A stretch of 18,557 bases of DNA, from the NCBI GenBank assembly GCA_003557125.1, contig PWPN01000021.1:1-18557 (forward strand), read 5' to 3'. This document shows, piece after piece, positions 1-7,122 of this stretch. Every line of letters starts with the position of its first letter. Position 1 is the first letter of the stretch. Source of the DNA: Phycisphaerae bacterium. GTDB taxonomy: Bacteria > Planctomycetota > Phycisphaerae > UBA1845 > PWPN01. The position numbers and the translations under genes were made by a program. Below the pieces are notes generated by a model. That model was not told the origin of the DNA and did no database searches. It worked only from the letters and a program-made list of their open reading frames with translations.

Positions 1-2
1 CC

Positions 3-632
3 CGATCGATCCCGGTCTTCAGCATTTCGCTGGCCCTTCTGGAAGAGGGTCGCCCCGTGGTGGGCGTCGTGGCCGACCCGATCTCGGAGCATGTCTGGTC
101 CGCATCGAAGGGTGCGGGCCTCTGGCGGGACCATGTGCGCTATGCGCCGTCGCCGACTGCGCCCTCGGCCACAGGCTGGCTCATCGCAGCGCCCTCCGGC
201 CAGAGGAAAGGCCTGCCCGCGTCCGTCCACCGCTGGATGGACACCTACAACGTGCGCAACCTCGGCTCGACCGCCCTGCACCTGGTCTACCTGGCCAGCG
301 GCGGGTTCGACGCCGTCTTCGTCTCCGAGTGCCATCTCTGGGACATCGCCGGCGCGTGGGTAATGACCGAGGAGATGGGGATGGATGTGCGCTCGCTCGA
401 TGGGATGGGGACGGATGTGCGCTCGCCTGGCGAGAGGGACGAGCGTTCGCTTGGTGAAAGGGACGAGCGCCTGCACGGTGGAATGGGGAGGGACGAGCGT
501 TCGCTTGGTGGGACGTTGCCGTTCCCGATGGACTTGGCCTCCGAAGCCGGCCGGGAGATCACCTTCCTTGCCGCGAGGCCGGAAGTCATGGACCGGCTTT
601 GGCCGGAACTGATTGGGGACTTTCCGGAATGA
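3..632 (+). CDS. Inositol monophosphatase family protein, 5'-truncated by window edge
   Basis: The reading frame is open from base 3, so the true start and the first metal-binding motif (the family's DG[TS] loop) lie outside the window; a GTG at 57 is only an internal codon. What remains reads like the second half of an inositol-monophosphatase-type Mg-dependent phosphatase: 'SIPVFSISLALLEEG' and 'VVGVVADP' near the beginning, 'NLGSTALHLVYLASGGFD', then the metal/substrate motif 'WDIAGAWV' (about residues 113-120 from base 3), and a normal end 'PFPMDLASEAGREITFLAARPE'. Family members hydrolyse inositol phosphate, histidinol phosphate, PAP (3'-phosphoadenosine 5'-phosphate) or sugar bisphosphates; the substrate cannot be told from this fragment. 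A sulfur-assimilation role (PAP phosphatase) would suit the neighbourhood but is only a guess. Between the WD motif and the C-terminus about 33 extra Arg/Asp/Glu/Gly-rich residues are inserted (see the repeat at 375-512). The gene converges on pyrB. Confidence 0.8.
   Translation, partial: RSIPVFSISLALLEEGRPVVGVVADPISEHVWSASKGAGLWRDHVRYAPSPTAPSATGWLIAAPSGQRKGLPASVHRWMDTYNVRNLGSTALHLVYLASGGFDAVFVSECHLWDIAGAWVMTEEMGMDVRSLDGMGTDVRSPGERDERSLGERDERLHGGMGRDERSLGGTLPFPMDLASEAGREITFLAARPEVMDRLWPELIGDFPE
375..512 (+). repeat. In-frame degenerate minisatellite inside the phosphatase gene
   Basis: Five consecutive units of 30, 27, 24, 27 and 30 bases start at 375, 405, 432, 456 and 483. All are multiples of three and encode variants of M-G-x-D-[VE]-R-S-L-G. 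A 21-base stretch encoding R-D-E-R-S-L-G is identical in units 3 and 5 (435-455 and 489-509). The first unit ('MDVRSLDG') sits where family members have the 'VVTDLDG' turn, so the remaining units look like a local duplication-driven expansion of that loop. The frame is intact through the array. Confidence 0.8.
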
Positions 633-635
633 CGG

Positions 636-769
636 ATCTCAAATCTGAAATCTCAAATTCTGGATCTATCTGGATCTCAAATCCGCAATCTCAAATCTGA
701 AATTTCTAATCTCAGTAATCTGGATCTGAAATCTGGATCTGAAATCTCACTAATCTCAAATCTGAAATC
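636..769. repeat. AATCTGAAATC-type simple-sequence spacer
   Basis: This stretch between two convergent genes is made almost wholly of short words such as AATCTCAAATCTGAAAT (near 636, 687 and 752) and CTGGATCTGAAAT (exact tandem pair at 720-732 and 733-745). It is strikingly AT-rich against its surroundings, has no open frame of note and no rho-independent hairpin. Similar AATCT/GAAATC spacers are, from memory, a familiar sight in planctomycete genomes; that is recollection, not a search result. Confidence 0.8.
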
Positions 770-806
770 CCAAGAACGCTGTACGTCTCATCGGATATTC
801 ATCGAC

Positions 807-1841
807 TCACGCGGTCACGCCTTCGCCGGCCGGTGAGCCTGCCTGATTGACGAGGAACAGGACAGCCATCCGGATCGCCAGGCCGTTGGAGACCTGTCGC
901 AGGATCGAGCTGTTGGGCCCGTCCGCCACATCGCTGGCCAGCTCGACGCCGCGATTGACCGGGCCGGGATGCATGATGAGAAGGTCGGGCTTGGTTGTCT
1001 GGAGCCGCCTGCGGGTCAGGCCGAACAGGCGGATGTATTCCTCGGTGCTGGGGAACACCTGGCTGGTCATGCGCTCGCGCTGGATGCGGAGCATGTTGAC
1101 GACGTCAGCCTCCTTGAGGGCAGCGTCCAGATCGTGACCGACCCGTGCGCCCATCTGCTCGAACGTTCGCGGCACGAGCGTCGTCGGGCCGACGAGCGTC
1201 ACTTTCGCCCCCAGCTTGGTGAGCCCCCAGATATTCGAGCGGGCGACGCGCGAATGCCCGATATCGCCGACGATCACGACGTTGAGCCCCTCGATTCGGC
1301 CCTTCCGTTCGCGGATCGTAAAAATGTCGATCAGCCCCTGCGTGGGATGCTCGTGTTGGCCGTCGCCGGCATTGACGACATTGCAGTTCGTACAGCGCGT
1401 GATGTAGTGCGGGGCGCCGGCAGCCATGTGTCGGATCACGAACGTGTCGACGCCCATCGCCTCGATGTTGCGGACCGTGTCGCGAAGCGACTCGCCCTTG
1501 CTGACCGACGACTTGCCGGCCGCGAACTCGAGCACGTCCGCCGAAAGCCGCTGGGCTGCCAGCGAGAAACTCATCCGCGTCCGCGTCGATTCCTCGAAGA
1601 ACAGATTCACCACGACCCGACCCCGCAAGGCCGGCACCTTCTTGATCGACCGCGTCGAGACCTCTTGAAAACTCTCAGCCATCGTGAAGATGTGGAGGAT
1701 CTCCTCGGGCGACAGCTCTTCGAGCCCCAGCAGATGCGGGCGCTTCCACGTGAAGGATGATGTTGGCGAATTGGCCGGCGTCGCGGCCGGTTCGGTCGGC
1801 CTCGAAGGCTCGAGCGGTGCATAGGGCGATTGGGTACTCAT
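807..1841 (-). CDS. pyrB: Aspartate carbamoyltransferase catalytic subunit
   Basis: PyrB catalyses carbamoyl phosphate + L-aspartate to N-carbamoyl-L-aspartate, the committed cytosolic step of pyrimidine synthesis. All hallmark motifs are present in the 344-residue product: the carbamoyl-phosphate loop 'FFEESTRTRMSF' (81-92), 'HPTQGLIDIFT' (165-175), 'VGDIGHSRVARSN' (191-203), 'MLRIQRER' (250-257) and 'MHPGPVNRG' (290-298). About 30 Pro/Ser/Thr-rich residues precede the core ('LLGLEELSPEEI'), a longer N-terminus than the usual ~305-310 aa enzyme. The start is supported by a 4-base ATGA overlap with the pyrR stop, which implies translational coupling. No pyrI regulatory chain and no pyrC follow; the next gene is convergent. 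Family identity is near certain. Confidence 0.97.
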   Translation of the reverse strand: MSTQSPYAPLEPSRPTEPAATPANSPTSSFTWKRPHLLGLEELSPEEILHIFTMAESFQEVSTRSIKKVPALRGRVVVNLFFEESTRTRMSFSLAAQRLSADVLEFAAGKSSVSKGESLRDTVRNIEAMGVDTFVIRHMAAGAPHYITRCTNCNVVNAGDGQHEHPTQGLIDIFTIRERKGRIEGLNVVIVGDIGHSRVARSNIWGLTKLGAKVTLVGPTTLVPRTFEQMGARVGHDLDAALKEADVVNMLRIQRERMTSQVFPSTEEYIRLFGLTRRRLQTTKPDLLIMHPGPVNRGVELASDVADGPNSSILRQVSNGLAIRMAVLFLVNQAGSPAGEGVTA

Positions 1842-2371
1842 CCGACCCTGACCTCTTCCTCCTGGTCCGATTCGGTCAGCAGGACCGTGACGGGCAGGTC
1901 CGCCTGCGTGACGTGCTCACCGACGAAATCCGCCTGGATCGGCAGCTCCCGTCCCGGTCGCTCGACGAGGACAGCCAACCGGATCGCCCGAGGCCGTCCC
2001 AGATCGTTCAACGCGCTCAAGGCTGCCCGCACGGAACGCCCCGTGTACAGCACATCGTCGACGAGCACCACATAGCGCCCCGTCAGGTCGAAGCCGATCT
2101 CCGTCTGACGCACGACCGCCTGCGGGCCGAGCTCGGCCAGATCGTCGCGATAAAGTGTAATATCCAGCGTGCCGGCCTCCAGGGGCGTGACCCCGCGACG
2201 GGCCAGCTCGTTGACGAGCCGTTTGGCCAGGACCTCGCCACGCCGACGAATCCCGATGACGCCGACCGGCACGTTCTCCGGCAAGGCAGCGACGATCTCA
2301 TCGGCAAGCCGATTCATCGCGGCACGAATGCCCTTGGCATCCAGCAGCATCTTGGAACGGCTCTTGGTCAT
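1838..2371 (-). CDS. pyrR: PyrR: pyrimidine operon regulator / uracil phosphoribosyltransferase
   Basis: The 177-residue product matches PyrR in length and layout. The PRPP-binding loop reads 'VVLVDDVLYTGRSVRAAL' (101-118), preceded by 'GVIGIRRRGEVLAKRL' (37-52) and 'LDITLYRDDL' (69-78). PyrR proteins bind UMP and, in Firmicutes, attenuate pyr mRNA by binding a hairpin loop; many also have weak uracil phosphoribosyltransferase activity. Here pyrR is the first gene of a two-gene unit with pyrB, whose ATG overlaps its stop. The Shine-Dalgarno is poor (upstream bases read TTAGGCTTTGACATC). The 135-base gap to the upstream nfnB stop shows no convincing promoter and no PyrR-type loop that folds correctly, so read-through from nfnAB is possible. 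Which activity dominates is unknown. Confidence 0.95.
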   Translation of the reverse strand: MTKSRSKMLLDAKGIRAAMNRLADEIVAALPENVPVGVIGIRRRGEVLAKRLVNELARRGVTPLEAGTLDITLYRDDLAELGPQAVVRQTEIGFDLTGRYVVLVDDVLYTGRSVRAALSALNDLGRPRAIRLAVLVERPGRELPIQADFVGEHVTQADLPVTVLLTESDQEEEVRVG

Positions 2372-2506
2372 GATGTCAAAGCCTAACCGTTCCGTAGGGC
2401 CTCAGCAAGAGAAGCCGGTCGTCTCCGGAAGGCGATGCCTCACATGCCGTGGACACACGTTTCGTGCCGGATCGTCTCGGGAGCAACCCGTGTCGGCCCA
2501 ACGATA

Positions 2507-3934
2507 TCAGGCGGTCTCATCGGCCATCGACGCGCGCTTGCCGGCCAGGTAGCGGTCGATCGCCTCGGCCGCCTGCTTCCCATCGCCCATCGCCAGGATG
2601 ACCGTGGCCGCCCCACGCACGATATCGCCGCCGGCGAACACGCCGCGGATGCTCGTCATGTGATTGTCGTCGATTTCGATATAGCCCCACCGGTTCGTCG
2701 CCAGATCGGGCGTCGTCTGCGTCAATACGGGGTTGGCGCGGGTGCCGACCGCTTCGATGAGTACCTGGCAGGGAACCTCGAATTCCGAATCGGCCACCGC
2801 GATCGGCCGGCGCCGCCCCGATTCGTCCGGCTCACCCAGTTCCATGCGGACGCAGCGCACCGCACGCACCCAGCCGTCCTCATCGCCGAGAATCTCGACG
2901 GGGTTGGCGAGCATCTGAAATTGCACGCCCTCTTGCTCGGCGTGTTTGACCTCCTCGATGCGGGCGGGCATCTCCTCGCGCGACCGCCGATAGACGAGCG
3001 TCGCCGGATCGGCCCCGAGCCGCCGGGCCGTCCGCACCGCGTCCATGGCCGTGTTCCCACCCCCGACGACGACCGCCTCAGCCGAGCTCAGTACGGGCGT
3101 CTCGCAGGCAGGGAAGCTGAACGCCCCCATGAGATTGACGCGCGTCAGATACTCATTGGCCGAGTAGACCCCAAGGAGATTTTCGCCGGGGATCCCCAGA
3201 AAGACGGGAAGCCCCGCGCCGTTGGCGATGAAAACCACGTCGAACCCTTCGGCACCGAGCAGTTCGTCGATCGTCACCGTCTGGCCGACGACCGTATTGC
3301 AGACGATCCGCACGCCGAGCGCTTCCAGGCCGGCCACCTCCTGGGAGATGATCGACTTGGGTAGTCGAAATTCCGGGATGCCGTACACGAGCACGCCGCC
3401 GACCTTGTGCAGCGCCTCGAAAATCGTGACGCTGTGACCTTTCTTGGCCAGTTCGCCCGCACAGGTCAGGCCCGCCGGCCCGCCGCCGACGACCGCCACA
3501 TTCTTTCCCGTCGGGCGCGGTGGAGCACCGCCCTCTTTTCGGCTCTCGCGCGCCCAGTCGGCCACGAAGCGCTCGAGGTACCCGATGGCTACCGGTTCCC
3601 CCTTGCCGACACGGATGCAGCGGACTTCGCACTGCGTTTCCTGCGGACAGACGCGCCCCGTAATCCCGGGCAGTGCATTGGCCTCGTAGAGCACAGCGGC
3701 CGCCTTGTCGAGGTCGCCCTCAGCCACCGCTTCGATGAAGGCCGGGATGTCGATGCCGACCGGGCAGCCGGCGATGCACTTGGCATTCTTGCAACGGAGA
3801 CACCGCTGCGCTTCGAGCCGGGCCGCCTCGCGCGCCAATCCCGTGTTGACCTCCTGGAAATTGCGCGCACGTTCGCCCGCCTCTTGCTCAGGCATCGACT
3901 GACGCGGGATCTTCATGCGTTCGGCTGGTTTCAT
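2507..3934 (-). CDS. nfnB: NfnB-like large subunit of NADH-dependent ferredoxin:NADP+ oxidoreductase (GltD family)
   Basis: A 475-residue flavoprotein of the glutamate-synthase small-subunit family. N-terminal Fe-S part: 'CLRCKNAKCIAGCP' (C45, C48, C53, C57) and 'VCPQETQCEVRC' (C96, C102, C106). FAD-binding 'VVGGGPAGLTCAGELA' (148-163), NAD(P)H-binding 'VVVGGGNTAMDAVRTARRLG' (288-307), and the closing FAD motif 'GVFAGGDIVRGAATVILAMG' (431-450). The start at 3934 was chosen because it lies 11 bases after the nfnA stop and gives the normal family N-terminus; an in-frame ATG at 4129 would overlap nfnA by about 184 bases and adds a nonsense-like Arg-rich segment. Directly downstream of nfnA, so the pair is NfnAB, which bifurcates electrons among NADPH, NADH and ferredoxin. 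Alternatives are SudA sulfide dehydrogenase or GltD; no glutamate synthase large subunit is present here. Confidence 0.88.
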   Translation of the reverse strand: MKPAERMKIPRQSMPEQEAGERARNFQEVNTGLAREAARLEAQRCLRCKNAKCIAGCPVGIDIPAFIEAVAEGDLDKAAAVLYEANALPGITGRVCPQETQCEVRCIRVGKGEPVAIGYLERFVADWARESRKEGGAPPRPTGKNVAVVGGGPAGLTCAGELAKKGHSVTIFEALHKVGGVLVYGIPEFRLPKSIISQEVAGLEALGVRIVCNTVVGQTVTIDELLGAEGFDVVFIANGAGLPVFLGIPGENLLGVYSANEYLTRVNLMGAFSFPACETPVLSSAEAVVVGGGNTAMDAVRTARRLGADPATLVYRRSREEMPARIEEVKHAEQEGVQFQMLANPVEILGDEDGWVRAVRCVRMELGEPDESGRRRPIAVADSEFEVPCQVLIEAVGTRANPVLTQTTPDLATNRWGYIEIDDNHMTSIRGVFAGGDIVRGAATVILAMGDGKQAAEAIDRYLAGKRASMADETA

Positions 3935-3945
3935 CGGTGCAGTCT

Positions 3946-4794
3946 TTAATCCATGGATCGGTTCAACCCGAGCCGACAGAGGTGCTCCAGGGAAGCCTTC
4001 TCCTGCGCACGATACGCGCGCAGCCGGTTGTTCAGTTCGTCGAAGTCGACCTTGTGCGCATCGAACTCCGGCCCGTCCACGCAAGCGAACATCATCGTTC
4101 CTTCGATCATGACACGGCACCCCCCGCACATGCCCGTACCGTCCACCATGATCGGATTGAGCGAGGCGATGGTCGGGATACCCGGCGTACGCGTCAGCGC
4201 AGCCACCGCCTTCATCATCGCGACCGGCCCGGCCGTCAGCACGACGCCGACCTGCTCGGCCGAATCGCCGATCAATTCAGCCAGCTTGCCGGTCACCAGG
4301 CCGGCGTAGCCGTAACTGCCGTCGTCCGTGCACGGGTAGACCGCGTCGCAGACCGCGGACAATTCCTCTTCCAGGATAACGTAATCCCGACTCCGTCCGC
4401 CGATGATCGCTGAGACACGGTTCCCCGCTTGCTTCAGTGCGATCGCCTGCGGATGGATCACAGCCGTTCCCACCCCGCCGCCGACAAGGACGGCATGACC
4501 GAAGTTGCGTATTTCAGTCGGCTTGCCGAGCGGGCCCACCACGTCGAGAATCGAATCGCCGCGCTCGAGTGCACAGAGGCGCGTCGTCGTCGCACCGACC
4601 CGTTGAACGACGAGCGTGATCGTACCGCCTACCCGGTCGGCGTCAGCCACCGTCAGCGGAATGCGCTCGGAGTTCTCAACGGGACGCACAATCACGAAAT
4701 GGCCGGCTCGGTGCCGGGCCGCAATCCGCGGCGATTCCACCACGAGCCACCGCACATCCTTCGCCAGCCATCGTGCTTCGCGAATCAGGAACAT
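3946..4794 (-). CDS. nfnA: NfnA-like FAD/NAD-binding [2Fe-2S] subunit
   Basis: A 282-residue protein of the ferredoxin-reductase/PyrK-type family. It has an N-terminal FAD barrel ('AGHFVIVRP', 30-38; 'RIPLTVAD', 44-51), the nucleotide-binding 'AVLVGGGVGTAVIHP' (101-115), 'LTAGPVAMMKAV' (186-197), and a C-terminal cluster region 'DGTGMCGGCRV' to 'FACVDGPEFDAHKVD' with C223, C226 and C238. Only three Cys are available in that region, with Asp residues close by; structurally studied NfnA holds its [2Fe-2S] with three Cys and one Asp, so this fits. A good Shine-Dalgarno (AGGTGAG, 4798-4804) sits three bases before the ATG. It is followed after 11 bases by nfnB. Because pyrR-pyrB lie further downstream, a PyrK role is an alternative, but the immediate NfnB partner argues for Nfn (or SudB). 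Confidence 0.88.
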   Translation of the reverse strand: MFLIREARWLAKDVRWLVVESPRIAARHRAGHFVIVRPVENSERIPLTVADADRVGGTITLVVQRVGATTTRLCALERGDSILDVVGPLGKPTEIRNFGHAVLVGGGVGTAVIHPQAIALKQAGNRVSAIIGGRSRDYVILEEELSAVCDAVYPCTDDGSYGYAGLVTGKLAELIGDSAEQVGVVLTAGPVAMMKAVAALTRTPGIPTIASLNPIMVDGTGMCGGCRVMIEGTMMFACVDGPEFDAHKVDFDELNNRLRAYRAQEKASLEHLCRLGLNRSMD

Positions 4795-4886
4795 CGACTC
4801 ACCTGTCTCCCGATAGTGCCAGGATGCGATCCGCTAATGGGTAGCATAAGGCTCTATTATGGTCACATCCGTGCAACGGCCAGGGT

Positions 4887-4915
4887 AAAATAGCGACCTT
4901 GCTCTCCCGATTCAA
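4887..4915 (-). promoter_or_regulatory. Candidate sigma70-type promoter for nfnAB
   Basis: On the minus strand TTGAAT (4915-4910) and TATTTT (4892-4887) are separated by exactly 17 bases, each matching 4 of 6 consensus positions. It would give a leader of roughly 85 bases before nfnA. It lies in the 291-base gap after the siroheme reductase gene; the rest of that gap shows short hairpins but no U-tract terminator. Found by eye only. Confidence 0.4.
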
Positions 4916-5085
4916 CCATGAAAATAACCCGCCCCGAAAGCCCACCTCCTGCCCCCGTAGAATGGTAGGATTCTCCCCTTCGGTCGGCATCTTTCGACAC
5001 CGTCGCATGTGCCTCGGCGACGCACGATGGCGTGATGGCCATGCGCGAGCGCGATCGAGGTTCATGGCTTTACAGTTTAACGAAA

Positions 5086-6714
5086 TCAGGCAGCGGGCGG
5101 TTCGATGAGGGCCGCGAGCCGATCCATCCCCTGGCCGTCCGCCCACTCGGCGAATGGTTGGCCTTCGGTGCGCTCGTCCCGATACGCATTCATGAGGCGT
5201 TCGATCGAAAGATGGACGAGTTCGGCCGGCACCTTGATCTTCTTGTCGTCTTTCCCGCAAATGTACCGCCCGAAGGTCGCCTGCGCGCCGAGTCGCCCGC
5301 CGACGAGCATATGGTAATGCTCGACGCCCTTTTGCCCTTTGTACATGAAAAGCGTGCCCGTAAGCCCGATGTCGGCGATCTGGTATTGCACGCAGCTGTT
5401 CGGGCAGCCCGTCACGGAAATCATCAACGGCTCGTCGAGCACGCCGCGACCTTCGAGATAATCGAGTATCGCCTTGGCGCGGTCCTTCGTCTCGACGACG
5501 GCCAGGTTGCAGAACTGCGTCCCCGTGCAGCTCAGCAGATTGTTCCGCAAACGCAGCGCGTCGGTCGGCAGGCCGAGGTCCGCCAGCTCTTTCTTGAGAT
5601 CGTCGACTTTCGCCGGCGGGATATTCAACAGCAGGATGTTCTGCTTGATCGTCGCGCTGATCTGGCGCTCCGGATGCTCGCAATATGTGTCGGCCAGGTC
5701 CGCCAGCGCGATCATCTGCTCGCCGCTCAGACGCCCGCGCGGGATCGGCACGCCCACAAAGGCCAAACCGTTCTTGAGCATCCCCCCGCCGACGTGGTCG
5801 TCGTGCTCGGCGCCCTCCGGCGCGACGATCGAATCGTCATGCTCGAGCGGATGGCCGAGGCGCCCTTCGAGCTCATCGCGAAACGCACGCCACCCGACCC
5901 GGTCGACGTGGAACTTGAGCCGTGCCCGCAGCCGACCCTGCCGCAACTCGTCGCAGTCGCGGAAAATATGCGCGATGGCGCGAAAAACATTTTTGATCAA
6001 CTCCATTTCCGGCGGCAGAAACACGCGAAGCGATTGAGCGAAAAAGGGCGTGTCGCGCAGTCCGCCTCCGACCATCAGGCCGAAGCCGCGTTCGATCCGC
6101 CCGTTGCGTTCGCGCTCGACGCCGAAGGCCGACGCACAGTTGATCTGCGGAGCCGCGCAATGCGAACGGCAGCCGGTGATGGCCGTCTTGTATTTGCGGG
6201 GCAAATCGCTGAACTCCTTGCCCCCCGCGCGGAACATCTCGGCCACCTCTCGGGTGAACGGCAGCGCGTCGACGATCTCGTCGGCCAACTCGCCGGCCAG
6301 CGGGCAGCTCGTCGTGTTCCGAGGCGTGTCCCCGCATCCGAAATCCTGGAACATTCCCAGCTTGTTGTAGATGCGGTCCAGCAAGTCGGGCAGATCCTGC
6401 AACTGCAGCCAGTGAAGCTGGATGTCCTGGCGCGTGGTCACGTCGCCGATATTGCGACCGTACTGCCGGGCCAACTCGCCGATTTCGCGAAGCTTGAACG
6501 CCGACAACGCGCCGCCCGGTATTTTGATCCGGACCATGAAATGGCCCACGTTCGGCTTCTGCCGGTAAATGCCATACCACTTGAAGCGATCGAGATCGTC
6601 CGGATCGATCGCGTTGTAATCCCCCGCTGCCGCATACCGGTGAAGATCGTCCCAGACGTCCAGCCCATCCTTGACCTTCTTGATCTGCTCGGCTTTGATC
6701 ACTTTTTCTGCCAT
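5086..6714 (-). CDS. Siroheme- and [4Fe-4S]-containing nitrite/sulfite reductase, ferredoxin type
   Basis: A 542-residue member of the single-subunit nitrite/sulfite reductase family, which carries out six-electron reduction of sulfite to sulfide or nitrite to ammonia. The repeated half-domain layout is visible: 'GHFMVRIKIPGG' (57-68), 'DVTTRQDIQLHWLQL' (91-105), 'TTSCPLAGELADEI' (134-147), then the second half 'QNILLLNIP' (358-366), 'LSCTGTQFCNLAVVETK' (394-410) with ligands C396 and C402, and 'VTGCPNSCVQYQIADIGLTG' (434-453) with C437 and C441, the usual CX5C...CX3C set. Start is supported by AGGAAGG six bases before the ATG. The neighbouring methionine genes, which need sulfide, favour sulfite as substrate (inference); motifs alone do not exclude nitrite. 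No CysI/CysJ-type flavoprotein partner is seen, so the donor is probably ferredoxin, which would suit the adjacent nfnAB. Confidence 0.9.
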   Translation of the reverse strand: MAEKVIKAEQIKKVKDGLDVWDDLHRYAAAGDYNAIDPDDLDRFKWYGIYRQKPNVGHFMVRIKIPGGALSAFKLREIGELARQYGRNIGDVTTRQDIQLHWLQLQDLPDLLDRIYNKLGMFQDFGCGDTPRNTTSCPLAGELADEIVDALPFTREVAEMFRAGGKEFSDLPRKYKTAITGCRSHCAAPQINCASAFGVERERNGRIERGFGLMVGGGLRDTPFFAQSLRVFLPPEMELIKNVFRAIAHIFRDCDELRQGRLRARLKFHVDRVGWRAFRDELEGRLGHPLEHDDSIVAPEGAEHDDHVGGGMLKNGLAFVGVPIPRGRLSGEQMIALADLADTYCEHPERQISATIKQNILLLNIPPAKVDDLKKELADLGLPTDALRLRNNLLSCTGTQFCNLAVVETKDRAKAILDYLEGRGVLDEPLMISVTGCPNSCVQYQIADIGLTGTLFMYKGQKGVEHYHMLVGGRLGAQATFGRYICGKDDKKIKVPAELVHLSIERLMNAYRDERTEGQPFAEWADGQGMDRLAALIEPPAA

Positions 6715-6812
6715 AATCGCCTTCCTGAAAATGCCGCATCCGCAGCGGAATCGCGCGGGCGGCGTGCTTCTTTATGCTAGGAATCCCCCAGCAACCTGTC
6801 CGCCTCTTCGCT

Positions 6813-6840
6813 GTGCCTTTGCGTGGGGGGCAAAGCGCAC
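6813..6840 (-). other. Stem-loop in the leader of the siroheme reductase gene
   Basis: GTGCCTTTGC (6813-6822) pairs with GCAAAGCGCAC (6830-6840): ten base pairs with one bulged base and a seven-base loop that is C-rich on the minus strand. It lies about 100 bases before the reductase ATG and downstream of the candidate promoter at 6921-6949, so it would be transcribed in the 5' leader. It matches no riboswitch class known to me. Confidence 0.45.
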
Positions 6841-6920
6841 GGAGCTCAAAAAACATGCCGTGCAGGCTTGAACGAGGCCGTCCCGCGCGAACCTCCCCCA
6901 TCATCGAAACCGGAATCTTC

Positions 6921-6949
6921 TTTGTACAGACCCTGTGACAGACTTTCAA
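6921..6949 (-). promoter_or_regulatory. Candidate promoter for the siroheme reductase gene
   Basis: On the minus strand TTGAAA (6949-6944; 5 of 6 consensus bases) and TACAAA (6926-6921; 4 of 6) are spaced by exactly 17 bases. Transcription would begin near 6914, leaving a leader of about 200 bases that includes the stem-loop at 6813-6840. Two direct repeats abut the -35 box. This is one of the better promoter matches in the window. Confidence 0.5.
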
Positions 6950-6967
6950 CCGTTGCCCACCCGTTGC
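6950..6967 (-). promoter_or_regulatory. 7-4-7 direct repeat abutting the -35 box, possible activator site
   Basis: The 7-mer GCAACGG (minus strand) occurs twice, at 6967-6961 and 6956-6950, separated by four bases (GTGG), an 11-base period; the second copy touches the TTGAAA box. Tandem 7-mers with a 4-base spacer are the layout of Pho-box-like sites bound by OmpR/PhoB-family regulators. The 7-mer itself is not the Pho box word. The palindrome GCATATGC (6966-6973) overlaps the distal copy. The regulator is unknown. Confidence 0.4.
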
Positions 6968-7122
6968 ATATGCCATTAGCCAATCACGACTCGGCCGCAA
7001 TGGGGGGGCAAGGCAAACAACTGTCACACAATAGAGACATGCGTTTGGGCAAGATCTTGGTTACATGGAAGATCGCATGGCCAAGCGTTTGCGAAAAAGC
7101 GGTTCGCCAGCGAAACAGTCCC

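Noticed and set aside
2372..2506. PyrR-binding RNA loops upstream of pyrR (CCGAGA and a TCCGGAGA word on the minus strand)
   Set aside because: The loop words fit the CNGNGA pattern, but flanking bases do not pair to form the required closing stem.
3935..4129. Upstream start for nfnB at 4129
   Set aside because: It would overlap nfnA almost fully over 184 bases and add a 65-residue Arg-rich segment not typical of the family; the ATG at 3934 follows the nfnA stop by 11 bases.
5032..6780. A 582-codon plus-strand open frame opposite the siroheme reductase gene
   Set aside because: The minus strand encodes clear siroheme and Fe-S motifs. The antisense frame has Arg/Ala/Asp-rich content, no motif and no ribosome binding site; high GC bias keeps stop codons rare on the opposite strand.
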